Shown here: piece after piece, positions 33,590 to 45,720 of the stretch
Layout: the number at the start of each line of letters is the position of its first letter
Position numbering within the stretch: position 1 is the first letter of the stretch
NCBI GenBank assembly: GCA_947396885.1
Contig: OX377202.1
Span: 37,099,478-37,163,477, forward strand
Source of the DNA: Heligmosomoides polygyrus polygyrus
Taxonomy: Eukaryota > Nematoda > Chromadorea > Rhabditida > Heligmosomidae
DNA length: 64,000 nucleotides
Reading direction: 5' to 3'
Made by a program: the position numbers and the translations under genes
The notes under the pieces: model-generated
Database searches by the model: none
Seen by the model: only the letters and a program-made list of their open reading frames with translations
Told to the model about the DNA's origin: nothing

Positions 33590-36470
33590 GTCTAGCTGCG
33601 TGAGTATGTAGGGCATATACAAAGGCCTAAGAAGCAAAGTGATAGGATGCACATAGGCGCCGGTGCCGGAATAGATAGGAGTTGAAGAGGAGTGTGAACG
33701 GAGAAATGGAAGCATCTCAGTCCCTATGCCATTTTTTGGCCATCAGAAATGAACAGTGAGTCGAAAGAAGAGAACTTGAGTTTCTTCCTCAAGAGACGCT
33801 CGAAAGCGGAAGGAATATGAATTGGATCAAAAATCGCTGCCTGTGCGTCCCTTCAACAGGTGAAATGCAAAAAGAAGCACGATCATGTGAGCGGTTTAGC
33901 TTCATCAGACGGACTGCCATACGCTTGTCCGCCTGATCAATTAATTTGAACTGTGGTTATGTAACGGCCCAGCGATCAATAAAGCAAACACAGCTCTCGT
34001 TTTACGCTTCAACGCTCTCCGTACACCAAAAAGTGTGAATACAATCAATACTAACCCTTAACGGTACACAGGTGCATTTGAAGCGAGCCGAGGCAGCGAA
34101 CATTCGGCTGAATCAGCGATGGACGCACGAAGGTAATGCTTTCGCTAGAGGAGCTGTGATATCAAATGCAGAATTACGGCAGACGGTAGCGCTTCCATTA
34201 GCATGTAAATTAGCCCTTCCTCCATTTAACACTGGTAATTGGGCCTCATCCAAGACCTGCTTGGTGCCATGTCGATGTCCATTTAGCCCATAACCACCTT
34301 CCCTGTAACAGAGCCTTGTTTAGTTTTATTTCCTAGAATCGTATTCGCAATGACCGGCATTTCTCATCAGAATTTCACATTTCAGAATGGGACAGCAACG
34401 TCTCGTTGTTCTCATTCTGTGTCCTAAAGTGCAGCTTGACGTTCCTCTATATTTTTGTACTTGAACTCTGCTAACAGTAGTAGAGCTGCCGCATACAGAT
34501 GACTATCTAACGAATAACTAACTGTACACTGAGCCGTTCACCTCACTATCCGCGACGTGCTTAACTACTTTGAGCACTCTGAAGCAGGACTAAGGAAGGT
34601 GAAAAACGGAACACGAACGAAGGCAGCCTAGCGACCATTCTAACCATCAGAAAATGCATGCTGGAAGACTCCATATTTAACTGCAACACGTCGCGACGTC
34701 GCGACACAAGCGGCCGATCCACACCGCTTGCCGTCGACCTTTGAAAAGCGCAAGGCATTTGGCTATGTTTGATCTGGCTGCAAGTCGTTCTGTCCTCTAG
34801 CCAAGCAGCAAAAATGTCTCTTCGATATTATGCAGAAGCAGAATGACACAACGTGCGAATCAAAATGGAGCTTCAGCAGACGATGAAGGATACTTTCGAA
34901 GCAGATCACCAGAAAAGCATGTCTTCCGGAAAAGCTCTGTCTTCTAGAAAAGTATTTAAATGCACTTTTAGGCAAAAGGAGCAACCAAATGAACTCAAAC
35001 AGATATCTACGTAGTGAAACCTGATCTGATCTTAGTTTCCTTCAAAAATATTGCACTGGTGAGATAGTCCCTTCCCTCGCGAAACGGAGGTAGATGACGC
35101 TTTTTAGATCTGACTTCCCAACCTAGAATGAGTGACCATTCGGTGACATCTCGTTATTAGCAAACGTGCTTATTTGTTTTGTCCACTTTCCAGAAGACTT
35201 ATGCCCTTTCTGCTTGGTTTTTTCCACGACTCTACAATTGACAATTGTGCTAGGCACCTATCACCTGCGTCATCTGTCGCCCCTATGATCGTCGAGTTGC
35301 TTGACCAGGTGCCAGTTATGTTTTCATTCGTTTCTGTTGCGACCAAAAGTGTTCCAATGTATCCTCCTGGTTAGAGGGACACGAAGACCGTCATATTTTC
35401 CGCTGGTGGTCTTATCGGAAGTCCATAAACAACACGGTTGTGGGCGTCCCAATCATCAGGGATGTGCGGAAATTTTGAAAATTTTCCCAGAGAACAGAAA
35501 AGCCAAAAACGCCAGAAAAAAAAACAGAAAAGCCAAAAACGCCAGAAAAATCAGAAATTAGAAAATTTTAAAATTATCATATGACCTAATTATTCTATCC
35601 AAAGATCCTTTCTTCCAGTGGCAAATGCTTTTCTATGACTAGAAGTGTTGTCATGAAGCAGCGTTTTTACTTGCAAGAAGTCAAAAATATCTAATAGCAC
35701 CCTTCAGTTTCAATAAAATCAGTAAATTGTAAATCTTGACTGATAGATGTTAGGAATCTCAACATTTGAAGTATGTAACACTACTGATCAGCTCCGTTTC
35801 ACAGCTAATGCCCTAATGATTACATCATTAATCGCAACACTGCGGGCGTTTCTGTGAATACAAATGCTTCGGTTCTCCAAACGCTGTAACTAGAGAAAAG
35901 AGGTACAAAAAGTGACTTATAAATGATGAATTTAACCCATCACATTCATATTAAAATATATCGGTTTAAGGCTCACTGATACAATCCAAACGTAGATGGG
36001 ATCACAAACAGACGACTCGCTAGATTAATGTTCCCACTAGTAAAAAACTGAGCCGAGTACGATGAAGGCTCATTAGAAACTGTTTATGTGTTTCATCTCC
36101 ATTGCCTGAGTCAACAGACATACTCTCGCAGCATAATCTAAAGCTGTGCATGGATTCGTTGAGTATTACTAGCTGCGCCAGAATCAGTATTCCTAGTTTG
36201 TCTCGTTCTTTGAGAATATCTTTCCGTGTAAGTCGCCTAGTTTTCGCGTAGTTGAAAGTTTTCAGGTAATCTCAGCAATGCTCTTCGCGAGCTTGATATT
36301 TCACAGAACAACACGAGATTGTGCCTAAAGGGGCTGTCAGCACAGCAGTTTTTGAGTGAAAGTGCTTGAATGCTGTACACAAAATAATGGGGATCAACCA
36401 TATGCCCTCTCCATCATCATAATCCAGAGGAGGAAGACATGGGAGTGAAACTCGACTGCAGGCAACTGCA
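33590..36470. other. no recognised gene
   Basis: Contains the tandem duplication at 35493-35552, which directly follows a possible element terminus at 35457 (CAGGGATGTGCGGAA). No coding signal. Confidence 0.35.
35493..35552. repeat. 30-bp tandem duplication
   Basis: AACAGAAAAGCCAAAAACGC and following bases occur twice in a row (35493-35522 and 35523-35552). A related CAGAAAACAGAAA tract is at about 38495. Confidence 0.75.
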
Positions 36471-36474
36471 CCAT

Positions 36475-37300
36475 CTTCACTTTGCGACATCGTGCTCATA
36501 ACACCGAGCATCAGTCAGGCGGAGCGAATGCTGGCCGACTTCGATCGTGTAGATGGTAACTATGGACTGCAGCTGGACCTAACGAAGGCGACCTTCATGA
36601 CGAAAGGACGAGTTTCTGATGCCCCATTCTCGCTCAATGGAAAGAACATCTCCCACTGCTCCATATACATGTATCTAGGTCAACAACCAACATGGCCAAG
36701 CTCCGGAGCTGGACAGGAGAAAACAAGGGCTTGGGGAGCTTTCAAGACTGTCGAAGAAGTCGTGAGACGAAGACGAAAAACGTCCGACTTAGTGGCCACC
36801 TATTCGACTCTACTGCTCTTCCTTCGTTAATATACACCTCAGAGATCTGGGCCATATGGAAATAGGATGAACACGCAATCACCGTCGCGCAGCGTGGAAT
36901 CAGAGGACTACACATGTTTGAGGTGACACGACTTACGCAAGTGAGAGAAGGCCTCCGGAATTCCGAGCTTTGCCGACTTTCGAAGATCAGAGACGGTGTC
37001 GCATGGGCTAGGTCGTCGAAAAGTAGTCGAAAAGTATGTGTGCGGGCCACGTAATGCGCTTCACAGACGTCCGCTGGACGAAGGCCACCGGCTCAATTCA
37101 GAGAGGCCTCCAAAGAATACCAGGACGCTCACCAACGCGTTGGTCGGACTTCTTCAAGAAAGCTCAAAACGAGCGATATCGCGTCCGTCAGGAGAGGAGG
37201 ATATATTGGAGCACTCTGGCACGCGACTGTAATGAATGGAGACGCTGCTGGCGCCCGCTCGAGCAGCCGATGATCAACGGGACGACATATGATACAGGTG
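36475..37300 (+). pseudogene. RTE-like reverse transcriptase, C-terminal fragment
   Basis: The plus strand reads LHFA, then a 1-nt break at the expected FADD motif, then VLITPSISQAERMLADFDRV, GLQLDLTKATFMTKGRVSDA, AWGAFKTVEEVVR, and in another frame MCAGHVMRFTDVRWTKATGS and RIPGRSPTRWSDFFKKAQNE, ending WRRCWRPLEQ. This order is the thumb/C-terminal part of RTE-clade non-LTR reverse transcriptases. Frameshifts near 36480, 36700 and 36830-37030 inactivate it. The endonuclease and palm are missing: a 5'-truncated copy, as usual for LINEs. The family may be the same as the 50.8-52.0 kb fragment. Confidence 0.8.
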
Positions 37301-37339
37301 ACCACTACACTACTTTATCAATTCATCAGCGAAATCAGT

Positions 37340-40300
37340 GGTAACTATAACATTTCTGTCTCTCTCACCTGTATCTTACTAACTTTTGGCAACAAAAGCT
37401 GAACACGGCTTAGAGTTAGAAAAGCAGCTTCGCCATCATCAAGGATGATCGAACAAACATTTTCAATTTTCAAACCAGAGGTGGAGAATAGTCCTACGCA
37501 CAGTAACTCTAGGACAAGCAGTTAGTTAACAGATAATTAAATGCCCCTCAAAACACTAGTTTCGTAGCCTTAATATAAAGTTGTAAGTAATCGTAGATGG
37601 TCCAAATTACAGTTAAAATCGAAAAGAGTACGAATCCAAATAATTAAAGTTAACAAATTCCCTATGAAGGAACTCCATGTCAGCAGCGCCTAGGCAATCA
37701 ATCAAGCAAACGAAGCTGCACAGTTCTTAGTGTAAGGTGCAATTTCTACACGAGCATATCTCAAAACGCCATACTCCTTCAATTTAAAACATTCAGAAGT
37801 ATAATTTTGGAATAAAACGCATCATTCTATGATACTTCTTGATTTCTTTTCATTGGATTTCCGTGATATAATTTTGTTCGCCCCTCCCCCGGGGGCAGAC
37901 ATAACTCAACGCCGCGCGAACCCCACTGGCATCGCGCACGGTGCGCGACGAAATTGGACGAGTTGTCGCGGTCCGATGCTTTCGACGGCTAGAAACGCTT
38001 CCTACAGGGACATGCGGCACACCTTTGCCTCATTTCAACGTTTCTTGGAGATGGTATATAAATGTGGTTTCAGTAGGACGATTAGCGACAGCCTATACAG
38101 GCATCCTGGTCATGTGAATAGTTTCTAGCGTCAGCGTCAATGGTCTCTTGCCATCTACAACTTCTTCGGTCAATTTTCACTCGCGATTATGGTTATACTA
38201 CGGAAAAAGGTCACTATCACCCATTCTCGGATCAATTGTCCTACTGCAGACTGTTGCCTACCACATTCTGTTGAGTCTTAAGATTCTTGCTAGAAATTTG
38301 GTCTGGGAGCTTAAACACTGAGAACATTTCGAGCTCCGCGGCTAACCATGCGTCACCGAGCACACGTCCGCGTTTCAGCGCCGCAACGTCGCACGCGGCT
38401 AGCGCCCGACGTCGCGTTGGAGTTAGGTCCTGGAGCCCCCTCCCCTCCCCATTTTCTGTTTTCTGGCGAATTTTTGACCATTCTCCCAGAAGACAGAAAA
38501 CAGAAATTCCGCCCATCCCTGGTACTAATGATCTCTTGACACCAATTGCACAGATCCGATAATTTGTCTTGCTTAGCAGCAGCCTGCGGTGTATTGTTGA
38601 CTGAATTGTATTATAGGTTATTCAGTATTAAGAAACTGAATCGATATACTTCTCTTCTGGAGTAGAGCAGTTAAATACAAACCCAGATCTGAAGAGAAGA
38701 GCATGGTAAAACATCAAGCATGGGCTGCCTGAGTACTCACGTTACTCGCCGACCATTAGGGAGAACATGAGCAACGCTTAGCATGGTGAAATCGATCTGC
38801 CAAACTATTTTTTTGGAACAAGCAAGAGACAAAAATGGAACGGAAGTGCTCGAAACGACCGGAGCTCGGAAAGGTACGGAAAGAACACGCATTATTTGCC
38901 ATTTCGAAACTGCATCTTGAACGGTGTCCGAAGTTGCTATTATTGCACTTTTTTGAGAAAACTTTAAGCAAAATCCTTTATTCCTTAGTAATCTAACCAA
39001 TTTTAAGAATAGTAATACTAAAGTTGTTCTTCTTACAACTGTAGAGAGGTCAGCTTTTTTAGTGGATGTGCTGAGTACCATTCAAAACAAGGCAAGCGTT
39101 AAACAGCGTTCATTTCCGTTTCCATCCTCAACTCCAAACCATGATGGACATGGAACGAAGCGGAAAGGCTAAAAGTGGCTGAAGGCCGGGTTTCGGAATC
39201 CGGAAGCGCAAATTCCGCACATTTCTTATGGTGAAACGGCGAAGAGAAGCCTGTAAATAAACGGCTGAAACTATCCGCGATGACATCACATTTACCGATT
39301 TTTCTGCACAGGATGTCACATCATCTGATAGTCCGAATATTTCCTACGAAGCGGCTAAGCATGGCGACAACGGGTGTCTCCCAGAAACTGTGAGTCGGAG
39401 CATACATCGAAGCAGTGTAACGACGAACGCACACACCTACACAAATGAACGCCACCGGGTTGCGGTGACGTATCGTAGTTTCAACGGAACAAATTGGTTC
39501 TCTCCGGATGCCAAGCATTCTCGTCTATCCACTCATCTCCCCTGCATCGTTCTGCCAGAAGCAACAACAACGTTATCCCGCTCTACACGGCACGCCTCGG
39601 TTGAAGCTCACCGGCGCTCTGTGCCTTTCTGTGAGGTGAAGGAGCACGAAGAGTAGGCGGAGATGGATGAACGAGATGTGGGAAGAGGAGTAATGCTTGG
39701 CTTCTTTAGCTTCGCCAATTAACCTCCGAAAGTCCAGTAGGGTAGTGGGCTGCCTCAGTTCCCTGTCCGAAATGGTTTATTTCAAGCATTGAGCAACCAG
39801 CCTTCCTCCTCTTCTATGCCGCTAAATTCAGGAAAAAAGGCCTGAGATTCGGACTGATTGCAACAGGAGTCGTTTCTGTGCCACAGCTAGACCTTCTTAT
39901 GTGTTTTTATCGTCCCCCTCCTTTTCAGTTCCTCTGCATGCATTTTTGTTATATATTTTTAAGGTGTATGGTGGTCCCGGAGAAATTCGTTGTTGCGTGT
40001 ATCTCGAATCGTAACTGTTCGAACCAATGTTACCGGTCTATCTGAGAAAAAGCATTCTTATGTACCGGGTGATCACCAGAAGTGATTGTATAGGCCAAAT
40101 GTTCAGCATTCACGATATCATGCAGAAGTGGAGTAGAACGCACGCCCAAGAGGAACCGTCCAAAGCCATCCCTGATCTTTGTCTTTTCAGATCGTCTACG
40201 CATAAAATAGATGCAAAACCAATTATATGTTTTATACTTGCATAGTCTTCAGAGACTTCTTCAATCTTAAAAGCACTGGGAAGAGTTGTGTACCAACATT
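37340..40300. other. no recognised gene
   Basis: GC-rich islands at 37870-38010 and 38330-38460 stand out from AT-rich DNA. Inverted TTTTCTGTTTTCTGG / CAGAAGACAGAAAACAGAAA motifs occur at 38450-38505. No exon structure could be built. Confidence 0.35.
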
Positions 40301-40306
40301 TATTTA

Positions 40307-41643
40307 TACCATTTTCAGGTCGAATTGGACACTTTTCACGTCAAATTGGACACTCTTCTAAGCTCGCCTAAGACTTTTCAAATCAAAGAGAACTTTCCGA
40401 ATTGCAACAACTTTTATACAGGTTGAACTACAGGCAATAAAATGGTTAGAAAAAATTTTGTTCAAGGAAATTTAGAATACCTATTTTGAATTTTTTTTAC
40501 TTTAGCTGCCCGAATAAGTGTAATGATTCTGTAAAATTTTTACTTCTGGAGAAAAAATAACAATTTGTATCTTGTATTAAAGTGCAGCAAAGCAACAATC
40601 AACACTAAAAGACCGGATTGTGCCATGCACGCGAAAAGCTCGTCGCGATTTTTAGTTGATTGATAGTGTAAATGCTGTTTAGGTGGAATTACGAGGTATG
40701 CGCGTTCCTAACAATTGTACTTGTTGCATTGTCTACAGTTTTTTGTTCGAAGAAAATTTCATGTTTTCTTCAAATCATTATTTCACTTACCCAATAAGTG
40801 AACACTATATTTGAAATTTTATAAAATTGTAGTTCTTCGTGGAAATATAGTGCTCGATAGCATGTTTCGAACAACAGAAAGCCGAAAAACAACAGAAAGC
40901 CGGAAAGTGCCAAGAGATGAGATTACGCTATGCGCTTGTCCAAGATGACTGACTGATAGTGCAAATGCTGCTTACATAAAACCACAAGGTGGGATATGCC
41001 CGTTCTTCACAATTGTAATTGATGTATTTATTCACTTTGTATTACATTCTTTTACCTACACGGAATGGAAAAGAAGAATACTGCTTGCGCAGATTTATAT
41101 TATGTATATGCTGATTATATTTATAATTATAGTTGATTTATACATACTTGTAGAGAATGCAACAAGTACAGTTGCTATGAAGCGCATACCTCGTAGTTCC
41201 ATGTAAACGGCATTTACACTATCAATCAATTAAAAATAGCGACGAAATTTTCGAATGCATGGCGCAATCCGGTCTTTTAGTGCACTTTATGGTTGCTGGT
41301 TTGCTGCGCTTTAAAACAAAATTTAATATGTTATTTTTTCTCCAAAAGTAAAAATTTTATAAAATTATTATACTCATTCGGGCAGCTAAGGTAAAAAAAT
41401 CAAAAAAAAGTTATTCTAAATTTTCGTTTAACAAAAATTCTTTTCTAGTCATTTTATTGAGTCTTGAGCATAAAGGTTGTTGCAATTCGGAAAGTTCTCT
41501 TTGATTTAAAAAGTCTTAGGCGAGCTTAGAAGAGTGTTCAATTTGACGTGAAAAGTGCCCAATTTGATTTGAAAAGTGTCCAATTTGGTATGAAAAGTGT
41601 CCAATTTGGTTTGAAAAGTGTCCAATTCGACCTGAAAATGGTA
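40307..41643. mobile_element. non-autonomous element with about 450-bp inverted ends and subterminal GTCCAATTTG array
   Basis: Both ends begin TACCATTTTCAGGTCGAATT when read inward. The inverted similarity extends through 40307-40750 and 41150-41643. The units GAAAAGTGTCCAATTTG repeat in tandem at the ends: about two at left, five at right. The interior (40750-41150) is AT-rich and non-coding, with a third CAACAGAAAGCCG direct pair at about 40875-40900. A TA duplication is possible. Subterminal repeat arrays of this kind often serve as transposase-binding sites in MITEs; that role is inference here. Confidence 0.75.
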
Positions 41644-41989
41644 TATATGTGTAGTGTCAATGTAGAATCCTATCCATGAGCCATGAGAAAATCAGCAGGC
41701 TATAGAAGATCAGACACTTTCCCTCTTCTAGTGTTCCTTTTGCTACACATAACATTAAAATCTCTTCGAGAAAGGATACGGTTTGTCAAAGGGAAATTTA
41801 GCATCGCTTTCAATTTTGTATTACTTGTTTGATAATATTTAATTCAGTGGGGACAAAAGTGAACACTCTGATTAAATTGATGATTAATTAGTTTATTGTA
41901 AAGGAATAGTAGTGAGTGAATAAAGCTTGTCTAGCTTGATTCAGAATAGGTTACACCGACGCGGGTGTATATTAAAGGCGTTTCCGTAG

Positions 41990-42585
41990 GTTAGTAATGC
42001 TGCAAGATCGCCCGAGACGCGCAAGTGCAAGACACGCCGTTAGGCGTGTCAGAGCACTTGTATTAAATAATTGAAAAGCGGTTTTGTCTTTTGAAAAATA
42101 ATATATTCTATTTTTTTTTAAAGCGCAAAAAACAGCAATTATTTACTGTATTAAGAGACCAGATCGCGGAAATTTGTTTATTTGATCGATAGTGTAAATG
42201 TCGCCTGTGTTAAGATTAAAAGTGAGGACATGTGTGTTCTTTAAAATTGTTTCGTTAACAAGTGTGAAACACGAAGAAACGTGCATATAGAAATGTTGCT
42301 ATCAATCAAATAGAAGTTGCACGTTTTGGTCGAGAAATGCTACCAGAGAAATTTTTTCAAAATAATAATTTGGTAACATTTCAATTTTCACTTATTGCGT
42401 AAGTAAATTAAAATTCCTCAGGAATCATGCAAAAATTTTCTTGAGCAAAAAAAATTATTTCACTCCTTTTGGAGAGCCTGTAGGAGACTCAGTTTGATTT
42501 GGAAGAGTTGATTTTTGTCTTGAAAAGAATCTTTTAAAAAATCTTGGAAGAGTGTCCGATTCGACGTGAAAATGGTGTATATATC
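41990..42585. repeat. partial relative of the 40.3-41.6 kb element
   Basis: Shares TTGATCGATAGTGTAAATG and the AAGAGACCAGAT-like tract with the arms of the larger element, and ends GAAGAGTGTCCGATTCGACG then TGAAAATGGTGTATA, matching its right terminus. The left inverted end is not recognisable, so it is probably a truncated copy. Confidence 0.6.
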
Positions 42586-42589
42586 ATTG

Positions 42590-43240
42590 CGCTACTCAGA
42601 GATATCTGAGCCAAGCCATTTTGCCATCCACGCGTCTTCTAAATTTCGGATGGTTGCCTCCAATTGATGACCTTGATGACCTTTAAGAAAACGTAGACTC
42701 TCGTACTAAGTCAGTGCCAAGAAGTGGCTCACTACTTCTGCTTTCACAATTCTTGGTGTGCGAAGACTTCTTCAAAAAGCGCCGCTTGTTCCGAGCAGAG
42801 TGAACTTTTTTACACTTTAGAGCTCCACTTCAGAGCTCATTGATCTGACGATCATTCTCTGAACACTATGCAGTTTCCTGTGATCATGAGAGACTTTACA
42901 GTTGAGGCACTACACCTTGGAGACTAGGGGTGCGCCATTTCAGTTTGATGAGAAACAGCCGGGGCTAATTGGCGATCCTCCTCGTGGCTTATCTTTCTCG
43001 CTGACTTTGACTAACTGACGTGCCAAAGCACTCAGCGGATCAACCCGACGCATTATGCGCAAACATTCACGCCAACGAACTGTTTTTCTTCGGCTGTGTT
43101 ACAGTCGGGGTGGCTCCTGAGAATTGACGCTACTGCGGAACTAATTAGGGCTTCTGAGCGAACATGAAGATAAGCGATTCAGTCAGTCAGTGCTATAGGC
43201 ATGAGTTCTGGAAGCGGCTGTTGAGAAAGACTCAATAGAT
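42590..43240. other. no recognised feature
   Basis: No gene or repeat family seen between the truncated element and the next SINE. Confidence 0.35.
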
Positions 43241-43537
43241 AAGGATAAAGGATATAGGACGGCGTTACTCGATCCCTTCTAGATGCGCCAGCGCATTCTA
43301 TTTCTACGAGATGTCGTGGAGGCGACATGAATGCGTATTTGGCCATACAATAAATTGCGGTGGACAGCCGATGAACAAGTCAGCGCTCTATCCTTCCCAG
43401 ACAAGTCTGGTACCAATTCACCGACTCCCGGATGGATGGAAAGCTTGGTTGGTCTGGGCGGAAAATCCGAACCAGGAAGCTGGTATCGGGTGCACGCGAC
43501 TGTCGGCGCCTCCTCCGACTGCGCTACACGCACCCTA
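43241..43537 (-). repeat. tRNA-derived SINE copy
   Basis: One of the best-preserved copies, on the minus strand: head GTGTAGCGCAGTCGGAGGAG (A-box), B-box side CCTGGTTCGGATTTTCC, middle GACAAGTCTGGTACC, tail block GCGCCAGCGCATTC, 3' tail CCTTTATCCTTATC. It faces the copy at 45430-45720, and the Tc1-like element lies between them. Confidence 0.8.
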
Positions 43538-43762
43538 AAGACTCAAAATCACTTAAAATCATGAAAAATCTACGGTGTTTCCCAAACCATTGATTTTGCA
43601 AATGGGTTAATGTCATGAAATGACAGCGAATGTTATTGAATGCGTGTAAAAAGGAATGTGCAATCCATCTCAGAAAAAAATGCTATTAACTCGTACAGAA
43701 GGCAGAGGTACTTTTGCATCACTGGCTTGTTCAACAAATCCGGCAAAGCTGAAAAATATGTG

Positions 43763-44939
43763 TACAGGGCGCGGCAAAATTACCCGTGCACTGAAAATTC
43801 AACGGCATTTTGAAGTCAAACTTCGCAGATCAATTCTAACTATCAAGTTTATCTACTGCAAACATGACCATCAAAGCATGCTAACAGTTTTCGAAATGAT
43901 CGCCCTCCGTCTCCACACAGTCCTTCAGACGTTCGGCAAACGCTACGCATGTGTAATGCAGGTACGGTTCATCAATTTCGTCCCAGGATTTCGAAAGCGC
44001 TTGTTTAAGAGAGTCTAAATTTGGGTGCCTGGTGGAGCAGGTTTTTTCTCTAAGACGGCCCACACAGAATAATCCATCGGGTTAAGGTGGGGAGAACTGG
44101 AAAGCCATTCGTCGTGTGTGATGAAGCCCACGGCTTGAGAACTTTTTCCAGTATATCCTTGTAGACCGCTGCGTTGGCTTTCGCGCCAGCTTCGACGAAA
44201 ACAAGTGGAGTTTTTCCTGAAGATGCTTCTCCCCAAACCATAATGGATTGAGGCTTTTTCATATTTTCCTGAAGTCGTCTTTTGACGGTAGCATCAGCAA
44301 GCGAGTCCCCATTAACCTTCCCTTTTGGGAGTTGAAGGCTGGATTCAACGTGAAAATCTTTTCATCGCTAAAGACGATGTTTCGAGCGCGTGCCACCGTG
44401 AGTCGTTGCAGCAACCTTTTGCATCTTTCCAATCTCCTCTTCTTCATTGTGCCCGTTAGGATTTGGCATTCATGCAGACGATAAGGGAACTTCTCAAGCT
44501 TTCCCCTGACTATCCTACTTATTGACCTTTCGCTTATTCCTACGCCTTTTGCCATCTGGCGCATCGATCTCCCGGCGTTTCTCCGGATTTTTTCTCTCAC
44601 GAGTTTTACATTTTTCCGGCTGGTAGCTGTAATAGGACGCCCTCTTACTTTTCTGTTCTCTTCGGTTTTCGATTCCTTGTAGCGTTTTACTCTATCCTGA
44701 ATCGTGCTTCGGGACACGGAAAGGATCTTCACAATATCTCTCGTTTGCTTGCCGGCCTTACGAAGTTCGATAATAGCACCTCGATGGTTGGAACGCCCAA
44801 CCAATTTGTACTCAAGTACGTATGAGTTCCAGTATGCTCAGTCGACATATTAGGCGAATGAGGCAGGAACATTTCAGGGAAAAAAGCGGGAAGAATTTAA
44901 AATGTTTAGGAGCACGGGTAATTTTGTCCGCACCCTGTA
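43763..44939 (-). mobile_element. Tc1-like transposon, nearly full length, with 26-28 bp inverted ends and TA duplication
   Basis: The ends CAGGGCGCGGCAAAATTACC (43765) and, inverted, CAGGGTGCGGACAAAATTAC (44937) are flanked by TA. The minus-strand coding region starts at 44804 (MVGRSNHRGAIIELRKAGKQ) with two helix-turn-helix segments (TRDIVKILSVSRSTIQDRV; MRQMAKGVGISERSISRIV), a GRP-type linker (VRGRPITATSR), and the first catalytic D in VFSDEKIFTLNP. Later parts are in other frames: KPQSIMVWGEASSGKTPLVF, then HLNPMDYSVWAVLE (third D), and a C-terminus ending ETEGDHFENC with a stop near 43881. The block with the second catalytic D is deleted between about 44130 and 44100, so the enzyme is dead although the ends may still be mobilisable. 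Confidence 0.9.
43881..44804 (-). pseudogene. Tc1/IS630-type transposase, frameshifted, second catalytic aspartate deleted
   Basis: The coding part of the element above. The expected product of this family is about 340 residues. The first 181 residues are intact (44804-44259) and include both DNA-binding helices and the first D. Two frame changes follow, near 44260 and 44140. The segment that should carry the QQD-type motif is missing, while the PMDYS motif with the third D is kept. Confidence 0.85.
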
Positions 44940-45429
44940 TGCAGGTTTCATTCGGTCTTTTCCTGTTGCGTTACGTATGTGTTCTACTAAGCTGGTCAAA
45001 AATTGTGTTGCTTTCTCACCGTGGGTTGTCGCTACCCAGGAGGCAATACCAGGTTTACATCCCGTTCTTCTTCGAGCGGAATCTCCACTCCTCCGCCGAC
45101 ATCTTACTAGTGAAGCAGATACTGCATTCAACTATGGTTATGCTATCTAATGGGAAGGTCACTACTGAAACGTGGTCCATTTACAGTGGAATAGGGAGAA
45201 CTTGCTCGATAACCAGTCAGATTTGATTGCTTCAACAACGTCCATGACTCTGCCTTACAGGATCTAGTCGAGAGCTGAGTGGGCGGGAATGAAGGCTAAG
45301 CTGGACTGGCAATAAAGGTGTGAGTTCTACGTTCTCATTCATGTACGTTCGAAGAGTCTTCTGGAAGCGGCCACAGCGGGAATGAAAGGTGTAGGGATAT
45401 AGCATTTATCTGCTGTTTCTATTACCGTT

Positions 45430-45720
45430 AAGGGCGCGTGTAGCGCAGTCGGAGGAGGCGCGACTGTCGCGTGCACCCGATACCAGGTTCCTGGTTCGGA
45501 TTTCCCGCCCAGGCCAACCAAGCCTTCCATCCCTCCGGGGTCGCTGAATTGGTACCAGACATGTCTGGAAAGGACAAAGCGCTGAATTGCATCGGCTGGC
45601 CACCGCAAGTCATTGTATGGCCAAATACGCATTCATGTCGCCTCCACGACATCCCGTAGAAGTAGAATGCGCTGGCGCATCCCAAAAAGGGATTGAGTAA
45701 CGCCGTCCTTTATCCTTTTA
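45430..45720 (+). repeat. tRNA-derived SINE, reference copy for this window
   Basis: Starts GGGCGCGTGTAGCGCAGTCG, which fits a pol III A-box in a tRNA D-arm, followed about 40 nt later by CCTGGTTCGGATTTCC, a B-box. Then comes a 200-bp body with CAAGCCTTCCATCCCTCC, GACATGTCTGGAAAGG and CATGTCGCCTCCACGAC, and the 3' tail CGTCCTTTATCC followed by TTTTATTTATC. Other copies lie at 6760, 8257, 15618, 20444, 27681, 43241 and 63411. Length is about 290 bp. No poly-A; the tail is a short ATCC/TTTA run. It would depend on a LINE partner; RTE-like elements are in the window. Confidence 0.85.

Noticed and set aside
39390..39656. 88-codon plus-strand frame
   Set aside because: Histidine/threonine-rich with no family resemblance and no splice context.
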